Part shown: piece by piece, positions 17,460 through 25,339 of the stretch
Layout: each line of letters opens with the position of its first letter
Position numbering within the stretch: position 1 is the stretch's first letter
NCBI GenBank assembly: GCA_002384855.1
Contig: DGBP01000025.1
Coordinates: 74,311 to 138,310, forward strand
Length of the DNA: 64,000 nucleotides
DNA from: Nocardioidaceae bacterium UBA4001
GTDB lineage: Bacteria > Actinomycetota > Actinomycetes > Propionibacteriales > Nocardioidaceae
Direction: 5' to 3'
Made by a program: the position numbers and the translations under genes
The notes under the pieces: generated by a model
The model's input: the letters and a program-made list of their open reading frames with translations, nothing else
Database searches by the model: none
Told to the model about the DNA's origin: nothing

Positions 17460-18326
17460 ATGAGCGACCTGCACGAACGCGTCCTCGAGTGGTACGACGA
17501 GCACGCCCGCGAGCTCCCCTGGCGCGAGGAGTCGGCGACGCCGTGGGCGGTGATGGTCAGCGAGTTCATGCTCCAGCAGACCCCGGTCAGCCGGGTCCTG
17601 CCCGTCTTCGAGCAGTGGATGGGGACCTGGCCCACCCCGGCCGACCTGGCAGAGGCAAGTACCGGCGACGCCGTACGCGCGTGGGGGCGGCTCGGCTACC
17701 CCCGGCGGGCCCTGCGGCTGCACGCTGCAGCGACCGCGATCGTTGCCGAGCACGGCGGCGAGGTGCCCGACTCCCACGCGGCACTCCGGGCCCTCCCGGG
17801 CGTCGGCGACTACACGGCGGCCGCGATCGCCTCCTTCGCCTTCGGCCGTCGCCACGCGGTGCTCGACACCAACGTCAGGCGCGTCCTCGGCCGGGTGGTC
17901 CGCGGCGAGGAGCTCCCGCCTGCCTCGCTGACGCGGAAGGAACGGGAGAGCGCCGACGCGCTGCTCCCCGGCGACGACGCCACCGCCGCGGCCTGGGCGG
18001 TGGGGGTCATGGAGCTCGGCGCGCTGGTGTGCACCGCGACGAAGCCGCGCTGCCCGGCCTGCCCCGTCACGGACCTGTGCGCCTGGGTCGCGGCCGGGCG
18101 ACCGGCGTACGACGGTCCGCCGCGCCGTGGGCAGACCTACGCCGGGACCGACCGTCAGTGCCGCGGTCGGCTGCTCGCCGTACTGCGGGAGGCCGACGGT
18201 GCGGTCCACCGCTCGCGGCTCGACGCGGTGTGGAGCGACGGGCCGCAGCGTGACAGGTGCCTCGCCTCCCTGGTCGGCGACGGCCTCGTCGCGGCGACCT
18301 CGCCCGAGACCTACGCACTGCCCTGA
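17460..18326 (+). CDS. mutY: A/G-specific adenine glycosylase
   Basis: A 288-aa HhH-GPD DNA glycosylase that removes adenine mispaired with 8-oxoguanine. The helix-hairpin-helix is in LPGVGDYTAAAIASFAFG and the catalytic Asp is at about 136 (VLDTNVRR). The [4Fe-4S] loop is Cys191-X6-Cys198-X2-Cys201-X5-Cys207. The C-terminal NUDT1-like domain is short or absent, as in other short actinobacterial MutY. The start is set by the promoter box, and MSDLHERVLEWYDEHAR is a normal N-terminus. It sits downstream of radA-disA, a genome-maintenance neighbourhood. Confidence 0.94.
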   Translation: MSDLHERVLEWYDEHARELPWREESATPWAVMVSEFMLQQTPVSRVLPVFEQWMGTWPTPADLAEASTGDAVRAWGRLGYPRRALRLHAAATAIVAEHGGEVPDSHAALRALPGVGDYTAAAIASFAFGRRHAVLDTNVRRVLGRVVRGEELPPASLTRKERESADALLPGDDATAAAWAVGVMELGALVCTATKPRCPACPVTDLCAWVAAGRPAYDGPPRRGQTYAGTDRQCRGRLLAVLREADGAVHRSRLDAVWSDGPQRDRCLASLVGDGLVAATSPETYALP

Positions 18327-18346
18327 GCTCCGGACCGCCCCACCAC

Positions 18347-18352
18347 TAGGGT
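18347..18352 (+). promoter_or_regulatory. -10 box of the SMR gene
   Basis: TAGGGT, 7 nt, ATG at 18360; no ribosome site, so leaderless. Confidence 0.6.
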
Positions 18353-18359
18353 CCGGGTC

Positions 18360-18689
18360 ATGGTCGGCCCCCTGCTGCTGCTCCTCCTGGCGATCGCGCT
18401 GGAGGTCGCCGCCACCTCCCTCCTGCCGCGCACGGCGGGCTTCCGCGACCCGATGTGGACCGTGCTGGTCCTGCTCGGCTACGCGATCTCCATCTGGCTG
18501 CTCGCCCTGGTGGTGCGCTCGATGCCGGTGTCGGTGACCTATGCCTTGCGGTCGGGCATCGGGACCGCGGCGGTGGCGGTGATCGGGGTGATGTACCTCG
18601 GCGAGCGCCTCGACGCTCTCAAGGTGGTCGCCATCGCGTTGATCGTGGTCGGCGTCGTCGTGCTCAACCTGCACCACCCGACCGGCTGA
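18360..18689 (+). CDS. Small multidrug resistance (SMR/EmrE) family transporter
   Basis: A 109-aa protein with four transmembrane helices (about 3-20, 33-50, 57-78, 85-104), the length and topology of SMR proteins that work as dual-topology dimers exchanging protons for cationic drugs or guanidinium. The essential membrane Glu is at position 15 (IALEVAATS). The usual YAxWSGxG motif reads YALRSGIG, with Arg in place of Trp, which may shift substrate choice. It follows mutY with its own leaderless promoter and ends at a double hairpin. Confidence 0.85.
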   Translation: MVGPLLLLLLAIALEVAATSLLPRTAGFRDPMWTVLVLLGYAISIWLLALVVRSMPVSVTYALRSGIGTAAVAVIGVMYLGERLDALKVVAIALIVVGVVVLNLHHPTG

Positions 18690-18748
18690 CGGTGGGCACC
18701 TCGTAGACCGACCTGCGGAACTCACCTGTCGGCGGTCGACCCGGCGTG

Positions 18749-18772
18749 GGACCCCGCCGTCCGGCGGGGTCC
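18749..18772. terminator. Terminator hairpin, SMR side
   Basis: GGACCCCGCC and GGCGGGGTCC form a perfect 10-bp stem with a 4-nt loop between the convergent SMR and clpC genes. Confidence 0.75.
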
Positions 18773-18791
18773 TGCAGGTCCGTGTACGACG

Positions 18792-18823
18792 AGGGGCGCC
18801 TCCCCTCTCGGAAAGGCGCCCCT
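18792..18823. terminator. Terminator hairpin, clpC side
   Basis: AGGGGCGCCT (18792-18801) and AGGCGCCCCT (18814-18823) form a perfect 10-bp stem with a 12-nt loop, 15 nt beyond the clpC stop codon. Confidence 0.75.
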
Positions 18824-18837
18824 GTCGCTGGTGCGGG

Positions 18838-21120
18838 CTACTCGGTGTCGCCGGTGCCGGCGGTCTCGACCGGTGGCATGTCGGGCAGCTCGGCCTTGCG
18901 CTCGCCCTTGAAGGTGAACGCCGCGTCCGGGCCCTCGCCCTCGACGTCGACCAAGACGATCTGCCCGGGCCCGACCTCGCCGTACAGCATCTTCTCGGCC
19001 ATGACGTCCTCGATCTCGCGCTGGACCGTGCGACGCAGCGGACGGGCGCCGAGCACCGGGTCGAACCCGCGCTTGGCGAGCAGGTCCTTCGCGGCCTGGG
19101 TCAGCTCGATCGACATGTCGCGGTCCTTCAGCCGGAGCTCCACGGCCGCGATCATGTTGTCGACCATGTGGATGATCTGCTCCATGGTCAGCGGCGGGAA
19201 CACGATGATCTCGTCGACCCGGTTGAGGAACTCGGGACGGAAGTGCTGCTTGAGCTCCTCCGACACCTTGGCCTTCATCCGGTCGTAGGAACCCGCCGTG
19301 TCCTTGTCCTGCTGGAAGCCGAGGTTCACCCCCTTGGCGATGTCGCGCGTGCCGAGGTTCGTGGTCATGATGATCACGGTGTTCTTGAAGTCGACGACCC
19401 GGCCCTGGGAGTCGGTCAGACGACCTTCCTCCAGGATCTGCAACAGGGAGTTGAAGATGTCCGGGTGGGCCTTCTCGACCTCGTCGAAGAGGACGACCGA
19501 GAACGGCTTGCGGCGGACCTTCTCGGTGAGCTGGCCGCCCTCCTCGTAGCCCACGTAGCCCGGAGGCGAGCCGAAGAGCCGCGAGACGGTGTGCTTCTCG
19601 CTGAACTCCGACATGTCGAGCTGGATCAGGGCGTCCTCGTCGCCGAAGAGGAACTCCGCAAGCGTCTTGGACAGCCAGGTCTTACCGACACCGGAGGGAC
19701 CGGCGAAGATGAACGAGCCGCCGGGCCGCTTCGGGTCCTTCAGCCCTGCACGAGTGCGACGGATCGCCCGGGAGAGTGCCTTGACGGCCTCCTCCTGGCC
19801 GATGACGCGCTTGTGCAGCTCGTCCTCCATCTTGAGCAGGCGGGTGGACTCCTCCTCCGACAGCTTCACGATCGGGATGCCGGTGGCCACCGCGAGGACC
19901 TCGGCGATGAGCTCCTCGTCGACCTCGGCCACGACGTCCATGTCGCCGGCCTTCCACTGCTTCTCGCGCTCGCCCTTGGCGAGGATCAGCTTCTTCTCCT
20001 CGTCGCGCAGCGACGCGGCCAGCTCGAAGTCCTGGCTGTCGATCGCGCTCTCCTTGCGGCGGCGCACGTCGGCGATCTTGTCGTCGAACTCACGCAGGTC
20101 CGGCGGAGCGGTCATCCGGCGGATCCGCAGTCGCGAGCCCGCCTCGTCGATGAGGTCGATCGCCTTGTCCGGCAGGAACCGGTCGGAGACGTAGCGGTCG
20201 GCCAGCGTCGCGGCCGCGACCAGTGCCTCGTCGGTGATCGTCACCCGGTGGTGCGCCTCGTAGCGGTCGCGCAGGCCCTTGAGGATCTCGATGGTGTGCG
20301 CGATCGAGGGCTCCTGGACCTGGATGGGCTGGAACCGGCGCTCGAGCGCGGCGTCCTTCTCGAGGTGCTTGCGGTACTCGTCGAGGGTGGTCGCGCCGAT
20401 CGTCTGCAGCTCACCGCGGGCGAGCATCGGCTTGAGGATCGAGGCGGCGTCGATCGCGCCCTCGGCGGCGCCGGCACCCACGAGCGTGTGCAGCTCGTCG
20501 ATGAACAGCACGATGTCCCCGCGCGTCTTGATCTCCTTGAGCACCTTCTTCAGGCGCTCCTCGAAGTCGCCGCGGTAGCGGGAGCCGGCGACCAGGGAGC
20601 CGAGGTCGAGGCTGTAGATCTGCTTGTCCTTCAGCGTCTCCGGGACGTCGCCGCGGACGATCGCCTGGGCGAGGCCCTCGACGCAGGCGGTCTTGCCGAC
20701 GCCGGGCTCACCGATGAGGACCGGGTTGTTCTTGGTGCGGCGCGAGAGCACCTGCATCACGCGCTCGATCTCCTTCTCGCGCCCGATGACCGGGTCGAGC
20801 TTCCCCTCGCGCGCTGCCTGCGTGTAGTTGCGGCCGAACTGGTCGAGGACCAGCGAGCTCGACGGCGCACCCTCCGGGGCGGTGCCGGCGGTCGCGGTCT
20901 CCTTGCCCTGGAAGCCGGAGAGCAGCTGGATCACCTGCTGGCGGACCCGGTTGAGGTCGGCGCCGAGCTTGACCAGCACCTGGGCTGCGACGCCCTCGCC
21001 CTCGTGGATCAGGCCGAGGAGGATGTGCTCGGTGCCGATGTAGTTGTGGCTGAGCATCCGGGCCTCTTCCTGGGCCAGGACGACCACCCGACGGGCTCGG
21101 TCTGTGAACCGCTCGAACAT
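18838..21120 (-). CDS. clpC: ATP-dependent Clp protease ATP-binding subunit ClpC (single N-repeat form)
   Basis: A 760-aa Hsp100 unfoldase that feeds substrates to ClpP. AAA1 has Walker A 137-144 and Walker B ending DEL at 210; the UVR/M-domain is about 344-380; AAA2 has Walker A 474-481. Actinobacterial ClpC is normally about 840-860 aa with two Clp-N repeats. Here the protein runs from the first repeat's [26 protein letters not shown] segment (residues 25-46) straight into the second repeat's [17 protein letters not shown], so about 75 residues are missing. The join lies inside the sequence common to both repeats. The frame is intact and an AAGGAG site precedes the ATG, so the gene is expressible. 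Adaptor and ligand binding by the N-domain should be altered. Confidence 0.93.
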   Translation of the reverse strand: MFERFTDRARRVVVLAQEEARMLSHNYIGTEHILLGLIHEGEGVAAQVLVKLGADLNRVRQQVIQLLSGFQGKETATAGTAPEGAPSSSLVLDQFGRNYTQAAREGKLDPVIGREKEIERVMQVLSRRTKNNPVLIGEPGVGKTACVEGLAQAIVRGDVPETLKDKQIYSLDLGSLVAGSRYRGDFEERLKKVLKEIKTRGDIVLFIDELHTLVGAGAAEGAIDAASILKPMLARGELQTIGATTLDEYRKHLEKDAALERRFQPIQVQEPSIAHTIEILKGLRDRYEAHHRVTITDEALVAAATLADRYVSDRFLPDKAIDLIDEAGSRLRIRRMTAPPDLREFDDKIADVRRRKESAIDSQDFELAASLRDEEKKLILAKGEREKQWKAGDMDVVAEVDEELIAEVLAVATGIPIVKLSEEESTRLLKMEDELHKRVIGQEEAVKALSRAIRRTRAGLKDPKRPGGSFIFAGPSGVGKTWLSKTLAEFLFGDEDALIQLDMSEFSEKHTVSRLFGSPPGYVGYEEGGQLTEKVRRKPFSVVLFDEVEKAHPDIFNSLLQILEEGRLTDSQGRVVDFKNTVIIMTTNLGTRDIAKGVNLGFQQDKDTAGSYDRMKAKVSEELKQHFRPEFLNRVDEIIVFPPLTMEQIIHMVDNMIAAVELRLKDRDMSIELTQAAKDLLAKRGFDPVLGARPLRRTVQREIEDVMAEKMLYGEVGPGQIVLVDVEGEGPDAAFTFKGERKAELPDMPPVETAGTGDTE

Positions 21121-21178
21121 AGTGTCAATCGCTCCTTGCGTGCTCTCCGCCGACGGTGCGGCGGGGCTTCTTCCTCGC

Positions 21179-21184
21179 AGCCTA
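21179..21184 (-). promoter_or_regulatory. clpC: Alternative clpC -10 box
   Basis: TAGGCT on the minus strand, 58 nt before the clpC ATG, with no good -35 box. It would give a leader of about 50 nt. Confidence 0.35.
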
Positions 21185-21296
21185 GCCCGCGCCGAAGAAG
21201 GATGTCTGTGCCCCCGGGACCGGTACGACGACCCGCCCGGAGACCCGGTCAGGGCGACGACGGCATGTCGGCCATGACAGGGACAACTCCCCGCTC

Positions 21297-21302
21297 ACCC
21301 TA
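21297..21302 (-). promoter_or_regulatory. clpC: Candidate activator-dependent clpC -10 box
   Basis: TAGGGT on the minus strand. The -35 position (about 21320-21325) reads GGCCGG and is poor, as expected where an activator bound just upstream is needed; the ClgR-like box lies there. Confidence 0.45.
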
Positions 21303-21328
21303 TGTGTTCCCAGGACCGGCCGGCCCAC

Positions 21329-21346
21329 GCTTCGCCGACAGCGAAC
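21329..21346. promoter_or_regulatory. ClgR-like operator
   Basis: GCTTCGCCGACAGCGAAC contains TTCGC-N5-GCGAA. Against the corynebacterial ClgR consensus WNNWCGCYNANRGCGWWS, as I recall it, 17 of 18 positions fit; only the first does not. ClgR activates clpP and clpC in actinobacteria. Confidence 0.5.
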
Positions 21347-21385
21347 ACGCAGCGGGCGGTCCACCGCCCGACACCGGGTACAGCA

Positions 21386-21418
21386 GTGCCCCGGCGACGT
21401 CGGACTTCGCCGGGGCAC
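21386..21418 (-). terminator. lsr2 terminator hairpin
   Basis: GTGCCCCGGCGA (21386-21397) pairs perfectly over 12 bp with TCGCCGGGGCAC (21407-21418), 15 nt beyond the lsr2 stop codon. Confidence 0.8.
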
Positions 21419-21433
21419 CCAGGACCCTGAGGG

Positions 21434-21775
21434 TCAGTGAGCCGCGGAGTAGGCCTCCCGGACCTCGGCGGAGACCCGACCGCGCTCGGGGACGTCCCAG
21501 CCGTTCTCTCGCGCCCACGCCCGGATGTCGGAGGCGCTCGGGCCGCCGTTGCCACCGGCCGCCACCCGTCGGCCCCGCCCACGACCGCTGCTCCTGCGGC
21601 CCGCGACGCGGCGCCCGGCCGCGACGTAGGGCCCCAGGGCGTCACGCAGCGTCTGCGCGTTGGTCTCGTTCAGGTCGATCTCGTAGTCGACCCCGTCCAG
21701 CGAGAACGACACGGTCTCCGCCGCGTCGTCGCCGTCGATGTCGTCCACCAGAACGACGTTCACCCTCTGTGCCAT
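21434..21775 (-). CDS. lsr2: Lsr2 family nucleoid-associated protein
   Basis: A 113-aa H-NS-like xenogeneic silencer. The N-terminal dimerisation and oligomerisation domain (about 1-60) starts MAQRVNVVLVDDIDG. An Arg/Gly-rich linker follows (GRRSSGRGRGRR). The C-terminal DNA-binding domain holds the AT-hook-like RGR core in WDVPERGRVSAEVREAY. It silences AT-rich, often horizontally acquired DNA. The ATG at 21775 has GGAGGG upstream; the open frame before it is not used. Its own upstream region is visibly AT-richer than the rest of the window, which makes autoregulation plausible (inference). Confidence 0.95.
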   Translation of the reverse strand: MAQRVNVVLVDDIDGDDAAETVSFSLDGVDYEIDLNETNAQTLRDALGPYVAAGRRVAGRRSSGRGRGRRVAAGGNGGPSASDIRAWARENGWDVPERGRVSAEVREAYSAAH

Positions 21776-22041
21776 TTCCCTCCGGCCTTTCTTCGGTTTC
21801 AGCCATTGGTTCCGGAGCACCCGCCCATTACGGAACCGCCGGTATTCAACCTACCCATCGACCAAGGGGTATTCCGCGTTACACCCACAATTTGTGGATG
21901 GCGCGAGGTGAAAACACTCGAAAGGGTCTCGAAACGCTATTGGGAAAATGCAAAGCGCAGCCGCGGGGCGGCATTCCCGGCGAGCGGGCCTCGCGTCCGG
22001 ACCGGAGGACAAGTCGCCCGGAGAAACGACGACCGAACCGG
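21776..22041. other. AT-richer spacer upstream of lsr2, downstream of lysS
   Basis: A 266-bp stretch clearly poorer in GC than its surroundings, without a gene. It must hold the lsr2 promoter. The only clear structure is the palindrome at 21885-21897. No obvious lysS terminator is seen. Confidence 0.5.
21885..21897. promoter_or_regulatory. Palindrome upstream of lsr2
   Basis: CCACAA-T-TTGTGG, 6-bp arms around one base, 110 nt before the lsr2 ATG. A candidate operator; the binding protein is unknown. Confidence 0.35.
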
Positions 22042-23568
22042 CTATTCCGGACGCAGCAGCGGGAAGAGAATCGACTCGCGGATCCCGACCCCGGTCAGCA
22101 GCATGACGAGCCGGTCGACGCCCATTCCCATTCCACCGGCCGGCGGCATCCCGAACTCCATGGCCCGCAGGAATGCCTCGTCGAGCTCCATCGCCTCGGG
22201 GTCACCCTGCGCGGCGAGCAAGGACTGCTCGACGAGCCGTTCGCGCTGGATGACCGGGTCGTTGAGCTCGGAGTACGCCGGCGCCAGCTCGATGCCGTTG
22301 ATGATCAGGTCCCACGCCTCGACCAGGCCGGGCTTCTCCCGGTGCGGCTTGGCCAGGGGCCGGACCGCCTCGGGGTAGTCCCGCACGAAGGTCGGCGTGA
22401 TCAGCGTGTGCTCGACGAGCTTCTCGTACAGCTCGAGTGCGATCTCGCCGGCGTTCCAGTGCGGCTGGAGGTCGACGTACCTCTCCTCGGCGAGCTTCTT
22501 GAGCTGCTGGGCACCGGTGTCGACGTTGACGTCCTCGCCGAGCGCCTCGGAGAGCAGCTCGAACAGGCCGGCGTGACGCCACGGCTCCTCGAGGTCGATG
22601 AACGAGCCGTCGCGGGCCGGGATCACCGTGCGGCCGACCGCGCGGGCGGACGCGAGCACCAGCTCGCGGGTCAGCTCGGCCATCGTGTCGTAGTCGCCGT
22701 AGGCCTGGTACGCCTCGAGCATCGAGAACTCCGCCGCATGGGTCGAGTCGAGGCCCTCGTTGCGGAAGGTGCGACCGATCTCGTAGACCCGGTCGACGCC
22801 GCCGATCATCGCTTTCTTCAGGTCCAGCTCGAGCGCGATCCGCAGCAGCATCGGCTGGTCGAAGGCGTTCAGGTGGGTCCGGAACGGCCGGGCCGCGGCG
22901 CCGCCGTTGGTCAGCTGCAGGACCGGGGTCTCCACCTCGACGAAGTCGTGACCGTCGAGGACCGAGCGAAGCGTCTTGAGCACGGTGGCCTTGGTACGCA
23001 CGATCGAGCGCGCCTCGGGGTTGACCACCATGTCGACGTAGCGCAGCCTGACCCGGGCCTCGTCCGACAGCGGCTTGTGCTCGTTCGGCAGGGGGCGCAA
23101 CGTCTTCGCGACCATCTGCCAGGCGTGCGCCTGGACGGAGAGCTCCCCGCGGCGGCTGGTGATCACCTCGCCCTGGACCGAGATCAGGTCACCGATGTCG
23201 ACGAGGCTCTTGAACTCCTCGAGCTGCTCGCCTCCCACGTCGGCGAGGGAGAGCATGACCTGCAGCTCGGTGCCGTCGCCCTCACGCAGGCGCACGAAGC
23301 AGAGCTTGCCGGTGTTGCGCAGGAAGATGGCGCGGCCCGCCACGGCGACCTGCTCGCCGGTGCGTGTGTCGGCGACGAGGGACCCCTCGGCCATCAGGGG
23401 GTCGTACTTCTCGCGGATCTCCTTGAGCGTGTGGGTCCGCTCGACGACGAGGGGGTACGCCGGACGGCCGGACTCGAGCAGCCGCGCGCGCTTCTCGCGA
23501 CGCACCCGCATCTGCTCGGGGAGGTCCTCCTCCTCGGCGTGGCCGGCTCGGGTCGTCTGGTCGCTCAT
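22042..23568 (-). CDS. lysS: Lysine--tRNA ligase, class II
   Basis: A 508-aa class II LysRS. An N-terminal OB-fold anticodon-binding domain (about 55-160) precedes the catalytic core, with motif 2 YEIGRTFRNEG and motif 3 GMGMGVDRLVMLLTG near the C-terminus. The ATG at 23568 is chosen because TAGGCT ends 8 nt upstream and no ribosome site exists; the frame is open 52 codons further. It lies between coaX and lsr2, matching the M. tuberculosis lsr2-lysS-coaX order. Confidence 0.95.
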   Translation of the reverse strand: MSDQTTRAGHAEEEDLPEQMRVRREKRARLLESGRPAYPLVVERTHTLKEIREKYDPLMAEGSLVADTRTGEQVAVAGRAIFLRNTGKLCFVRLREGDGTELQVMLSLADVGGEQLEEFKSLVDIGDLISVQGEVITSRRGELSVQAHAWQMVAKTLRPLPNEHKPLSDEARVRLRYVDMVVNPEARSIVRTKATVLKTLRSVLDGHDFVEVETPVLQLTNGGAAARPFRTHLNAFDQPMLLRIALELDLKKAMIGGVDRVYEIGRTFRNEGLDSTHAAEFSMLEAYQAYGDYDTMAELTRELVLASARAVGRTVIPARDGSFIDLEEPWRHAGLFELLSEALGEDVNVDTGAQQLKKLAEERYVDLQPHWNAGEIALELYEKLVEHTLITPTFVRDYPEAVRPLAKPHREKPGLVEAWDLIINGIELAPAYSELNDPVIQRERLVEQSLLAAQGDPEAMELDEAFLRAMEFGMPPAGGMGMGVDRLVMLLTGVGIRESILFPLLRPE

Positions 23569-23576
23569 GACACCCA

Positions 23577-23582
23577 AGCCTA
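23577..23582 (-). promoter_or_regulatory. lysS: -10 box of lysS
   Basis: On the minus strand TAGGCT, 8 nt, ATG at 23568; leaderless or nearly so. Confidence 0.5.
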
Positions 23583-23645
23583 TGCGGCGGGAGGAGGCCG
23601 GCCGCATCCCGGGCGTGGCGCTGGACGCGAGCGCTCGCGCCTCGG

Positions 23646-24425
23646 TCAGCTCGCGTTGCGCCGGAACACCAGCTCGAGGCCGCGCAGGGTCAGCCACGGC
23701 TGGTGGTCGGTGACCGTGGTGCACTCGTCGACGACCAGGGGCGCGAGCCCGCCGGTGGCGATCACGTGGACCTCGTCGAGCCCGACCCCGAGCTCCGCGA
23801 CCATCCTGTTCACGATCCCGTCGACCTGGCTGGCGAACCCGTAGAGCGCCCCCGACTGCAGCGCCTCGACGGTGTTCTTGGCGATCACGTGGCGCGGCCG
23901 GAGCAGCTCGACCTTGCGCAGCTGCGCGCCCCGCCGCCCCAGGGCCTCCAGCGAGATCTCGACACCCGGCGCGATCGCCCCGCCGACGTACTGCCCCTGG
24001 GCGCTGACCACGTCGAACGTGGTGGCGGTGCCGAAGTCGACGACGATCGCAGGGCCGTCGTACGTCGTTGCGGCGGCCAGCGCGTTGACGATCCGGTCCG
24101 AGCCCACCTCGCGGGGGTTGTCCATCAGGATCGGCACGCCTGTGCGTACGCCCGGCTCCACCACGACGTGCGGGATGTCGGCGTAGTAGTCACGCAGCAT
24201 GTCGCGCCACTCGTGCAGCACCGCCGGGACGGTCGAGCACACTGCGACCCCGGAGGGAACCATCCCGGTGTCGGCGACCAGGCTGCGGATCAGCACCGCC
24301 CACTCGTCGGCGGTCCGGTGCTCGAGCGTGGCCACCCGCCAGTGGGCGAGCACCTCCCCGTCCGAGAGCAGTCCGACGGTGGTGTGGCTGTTGCCGATGT
24401 CGGTGCACAGCAGCGGAGCGGTCAC
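23646..24425 (-). CDS. coaX: Type III pantothenate kinase
   Basis: A 259-aa CoaX that phosphorylates pantothenate in the first step of CoA synthesis. The ASKHA-fold motifs are DIGNSHTTVGL (phosphate 1), DFGTATTFDVV (phosphate 2) and GGAIAPGV. The GTG start at 24425 overlaps the nadC stop (GTGA), so translation is coupled. It ends the panC-panD-nadB-nadC-coaX operon. CoaX is the main kinase in some actinobacteria, while others rely on CoaA; which is used here cannot be told from the window. Confidence 0.94.
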   Translation of the reverse strand: MTAPLLCTDIGNSHTTVGLLSDGEVLAHWRVATLEHRTADEWAVLIRSLVADTGMVPSGVAVCSTVPAVLHEWRDMLRDYYADIPHVVVEPGVRTGVPILMDNPREVGSDRIVNALAAATTYDGPAIVVDFGTATTFDVVSAQGQYVGGAIAPGVEISLEALGRRGAQLRKVELLRPRHVIAKNTVEALQSGALYGFASQVDGIVNRMVAELGVGLDEVHVIATGGLAPLVVDECTTVTDHQPWLTLRGLELVFRRNAS

Positions 24426-25339
24426 GACGCCTCCTCCGAGGGGCGCAGGTCCATGGCGATGTCGAGGACCGGGGCGGAGTGGGTGAGGGCGCCGACGGCA
24501 AGGTAGTCGACCCCGGTCGCGGCGACCTCGCGCGCCCGGTCGAGGGAGAGCCCCCCGGAGGCCTCGAGCCGGGCCTGACCGCGGTTGATCTGCACCGCCT
24601 CGCGCATCGTGTCGACGTCCATGTTGTCGAGCAGGATCTGGTCCGCCCCCGCGGCGAGGAGGTCGCTGAGCTGCTCGAGAGTGGTGACCTCGACCTGGAC
24701 CGGCACCTCCGGGGCGTGGCTGCGGACGGCCTCGAAGGCCTCCACCACACCCCCGGCGGCAAGGACGTGGTTGTCCTTCACGAGCGCCTGGTCGGACAGG
24801 GTCGCCCGGTGGTTGACGCCGCCGCCGCAGCGGACGGCGTACTTCTCCAGGGCGCGCAGGTGCGGGGTGGTCTTTCGGGTGTCGCGAACCTGCGCGCCGG
24901 TGCCCTCGAGCACCTCGACCCAACGGGCGGTGGTGGTGGCCACCCCGGACAGGTGGCACAGGTAGTTGAGCATGGTGCGCTCGGCGGTCAGCAGCGCGCG
25001 GACCCGGCCGTGGACGCTGATCAGCACGTCTCCTCGGGCGACCCGCTCGCCGTCGGTGACGCGTCGCTCGATCTCCAGGTGGTCACCTCCGACGAACCGC
25101 AGCACCAGCTCGGCGACCGCCCCGCCCGCCACGACGCCGTCCCCACGCGCGACGACGTCGGCCCAGGCCGTGGCGTCCGCGGGCACGGTCGCCTCGGTGG
25201 TCACGTCTGCTTCGGGCACGTCCTCGTCGACCGCGTCGACCACGGCGTCGTACACCGCGCGCGGCTCGAGTCCCGCGTCGTCGAGCTCGGTGACCAGTGC
25301 CGTGGGGAGGTCGGTGAAGGGGGTGCGGACGATGCTCAC
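24422..25339 (-). CDS. nadC: Nicotinate-nucleotide pyrophosphorylase (carboxylating)
   Basis: A 305-aa quinolinate phosphoribosyltransferase that makes nicotinate mononucleotide from quinolinate and PRPP. Characteristic segments are ERTMLNYLCHLSGVAT, DTRKTTPHLRALEKYAV, GGGVNHR and LDNMDVD. The GTG at 25339 overlaps the nadB stop (GTGA). It acts directly after NadB and NadA in de novo NAD synthesis. nadA is not in the window, although nadA, nadB and nadC are often adjacent. Confidence 0.95.
   Translation of the reverse strand: MSIVRTPFTDLPTALVTELDDAGLEPRAVYDAVVDAVDEDVPEADVTTEATVPADATAWADVVARGDGVVAGGAVAELVLRFVGGDHLEIERRVTDGERVARGDVLISVHGRVRALLTAERTMLNYLCHLSGVATTTARWVEVLEGTGAQVRDTRKTTPHLRALEKYAVRCGGGVNHRATLSDQALVKDNHVLAAGGVVEAFEAVRSHAPEVPVQVEVTTLEQLSDLLAAGADQILLDNMDVDTMREAVQINRGQARLEASGGLSLDRAREVAATGVDYLAVGALTHSAPVLDIAMDLRPSEEAS

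Larger units (their letters stand above)
21121..21433. other. Gene-free clpC-lsr2 spacer
   Basis: No gene is visible in this 313-bp spacer. It holds the lsr2 terminator (21386-21418), a ClgR-like operator (21329-21346) and two possible clpC -10 boxes. Confidence 0.6.

Noticed and set aside
21885..21900. Possible DnaA box in the palindrome upstream of lsr2
   Set aside because: Only about 7 of 9 positions match TTATCCACA and there is no cluster of boxes or origin gene nearby.
19168..23844. A 1558-codon plus-strand open frame opposite clpC, lsr2 and lysS
   Set aside because: It is the antisense shadow of real genes with strong family matches; the translation is low-complexity Asp/Glu/Arg/Leu with no motifs. 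Long antisense frames are expected at this GC content.
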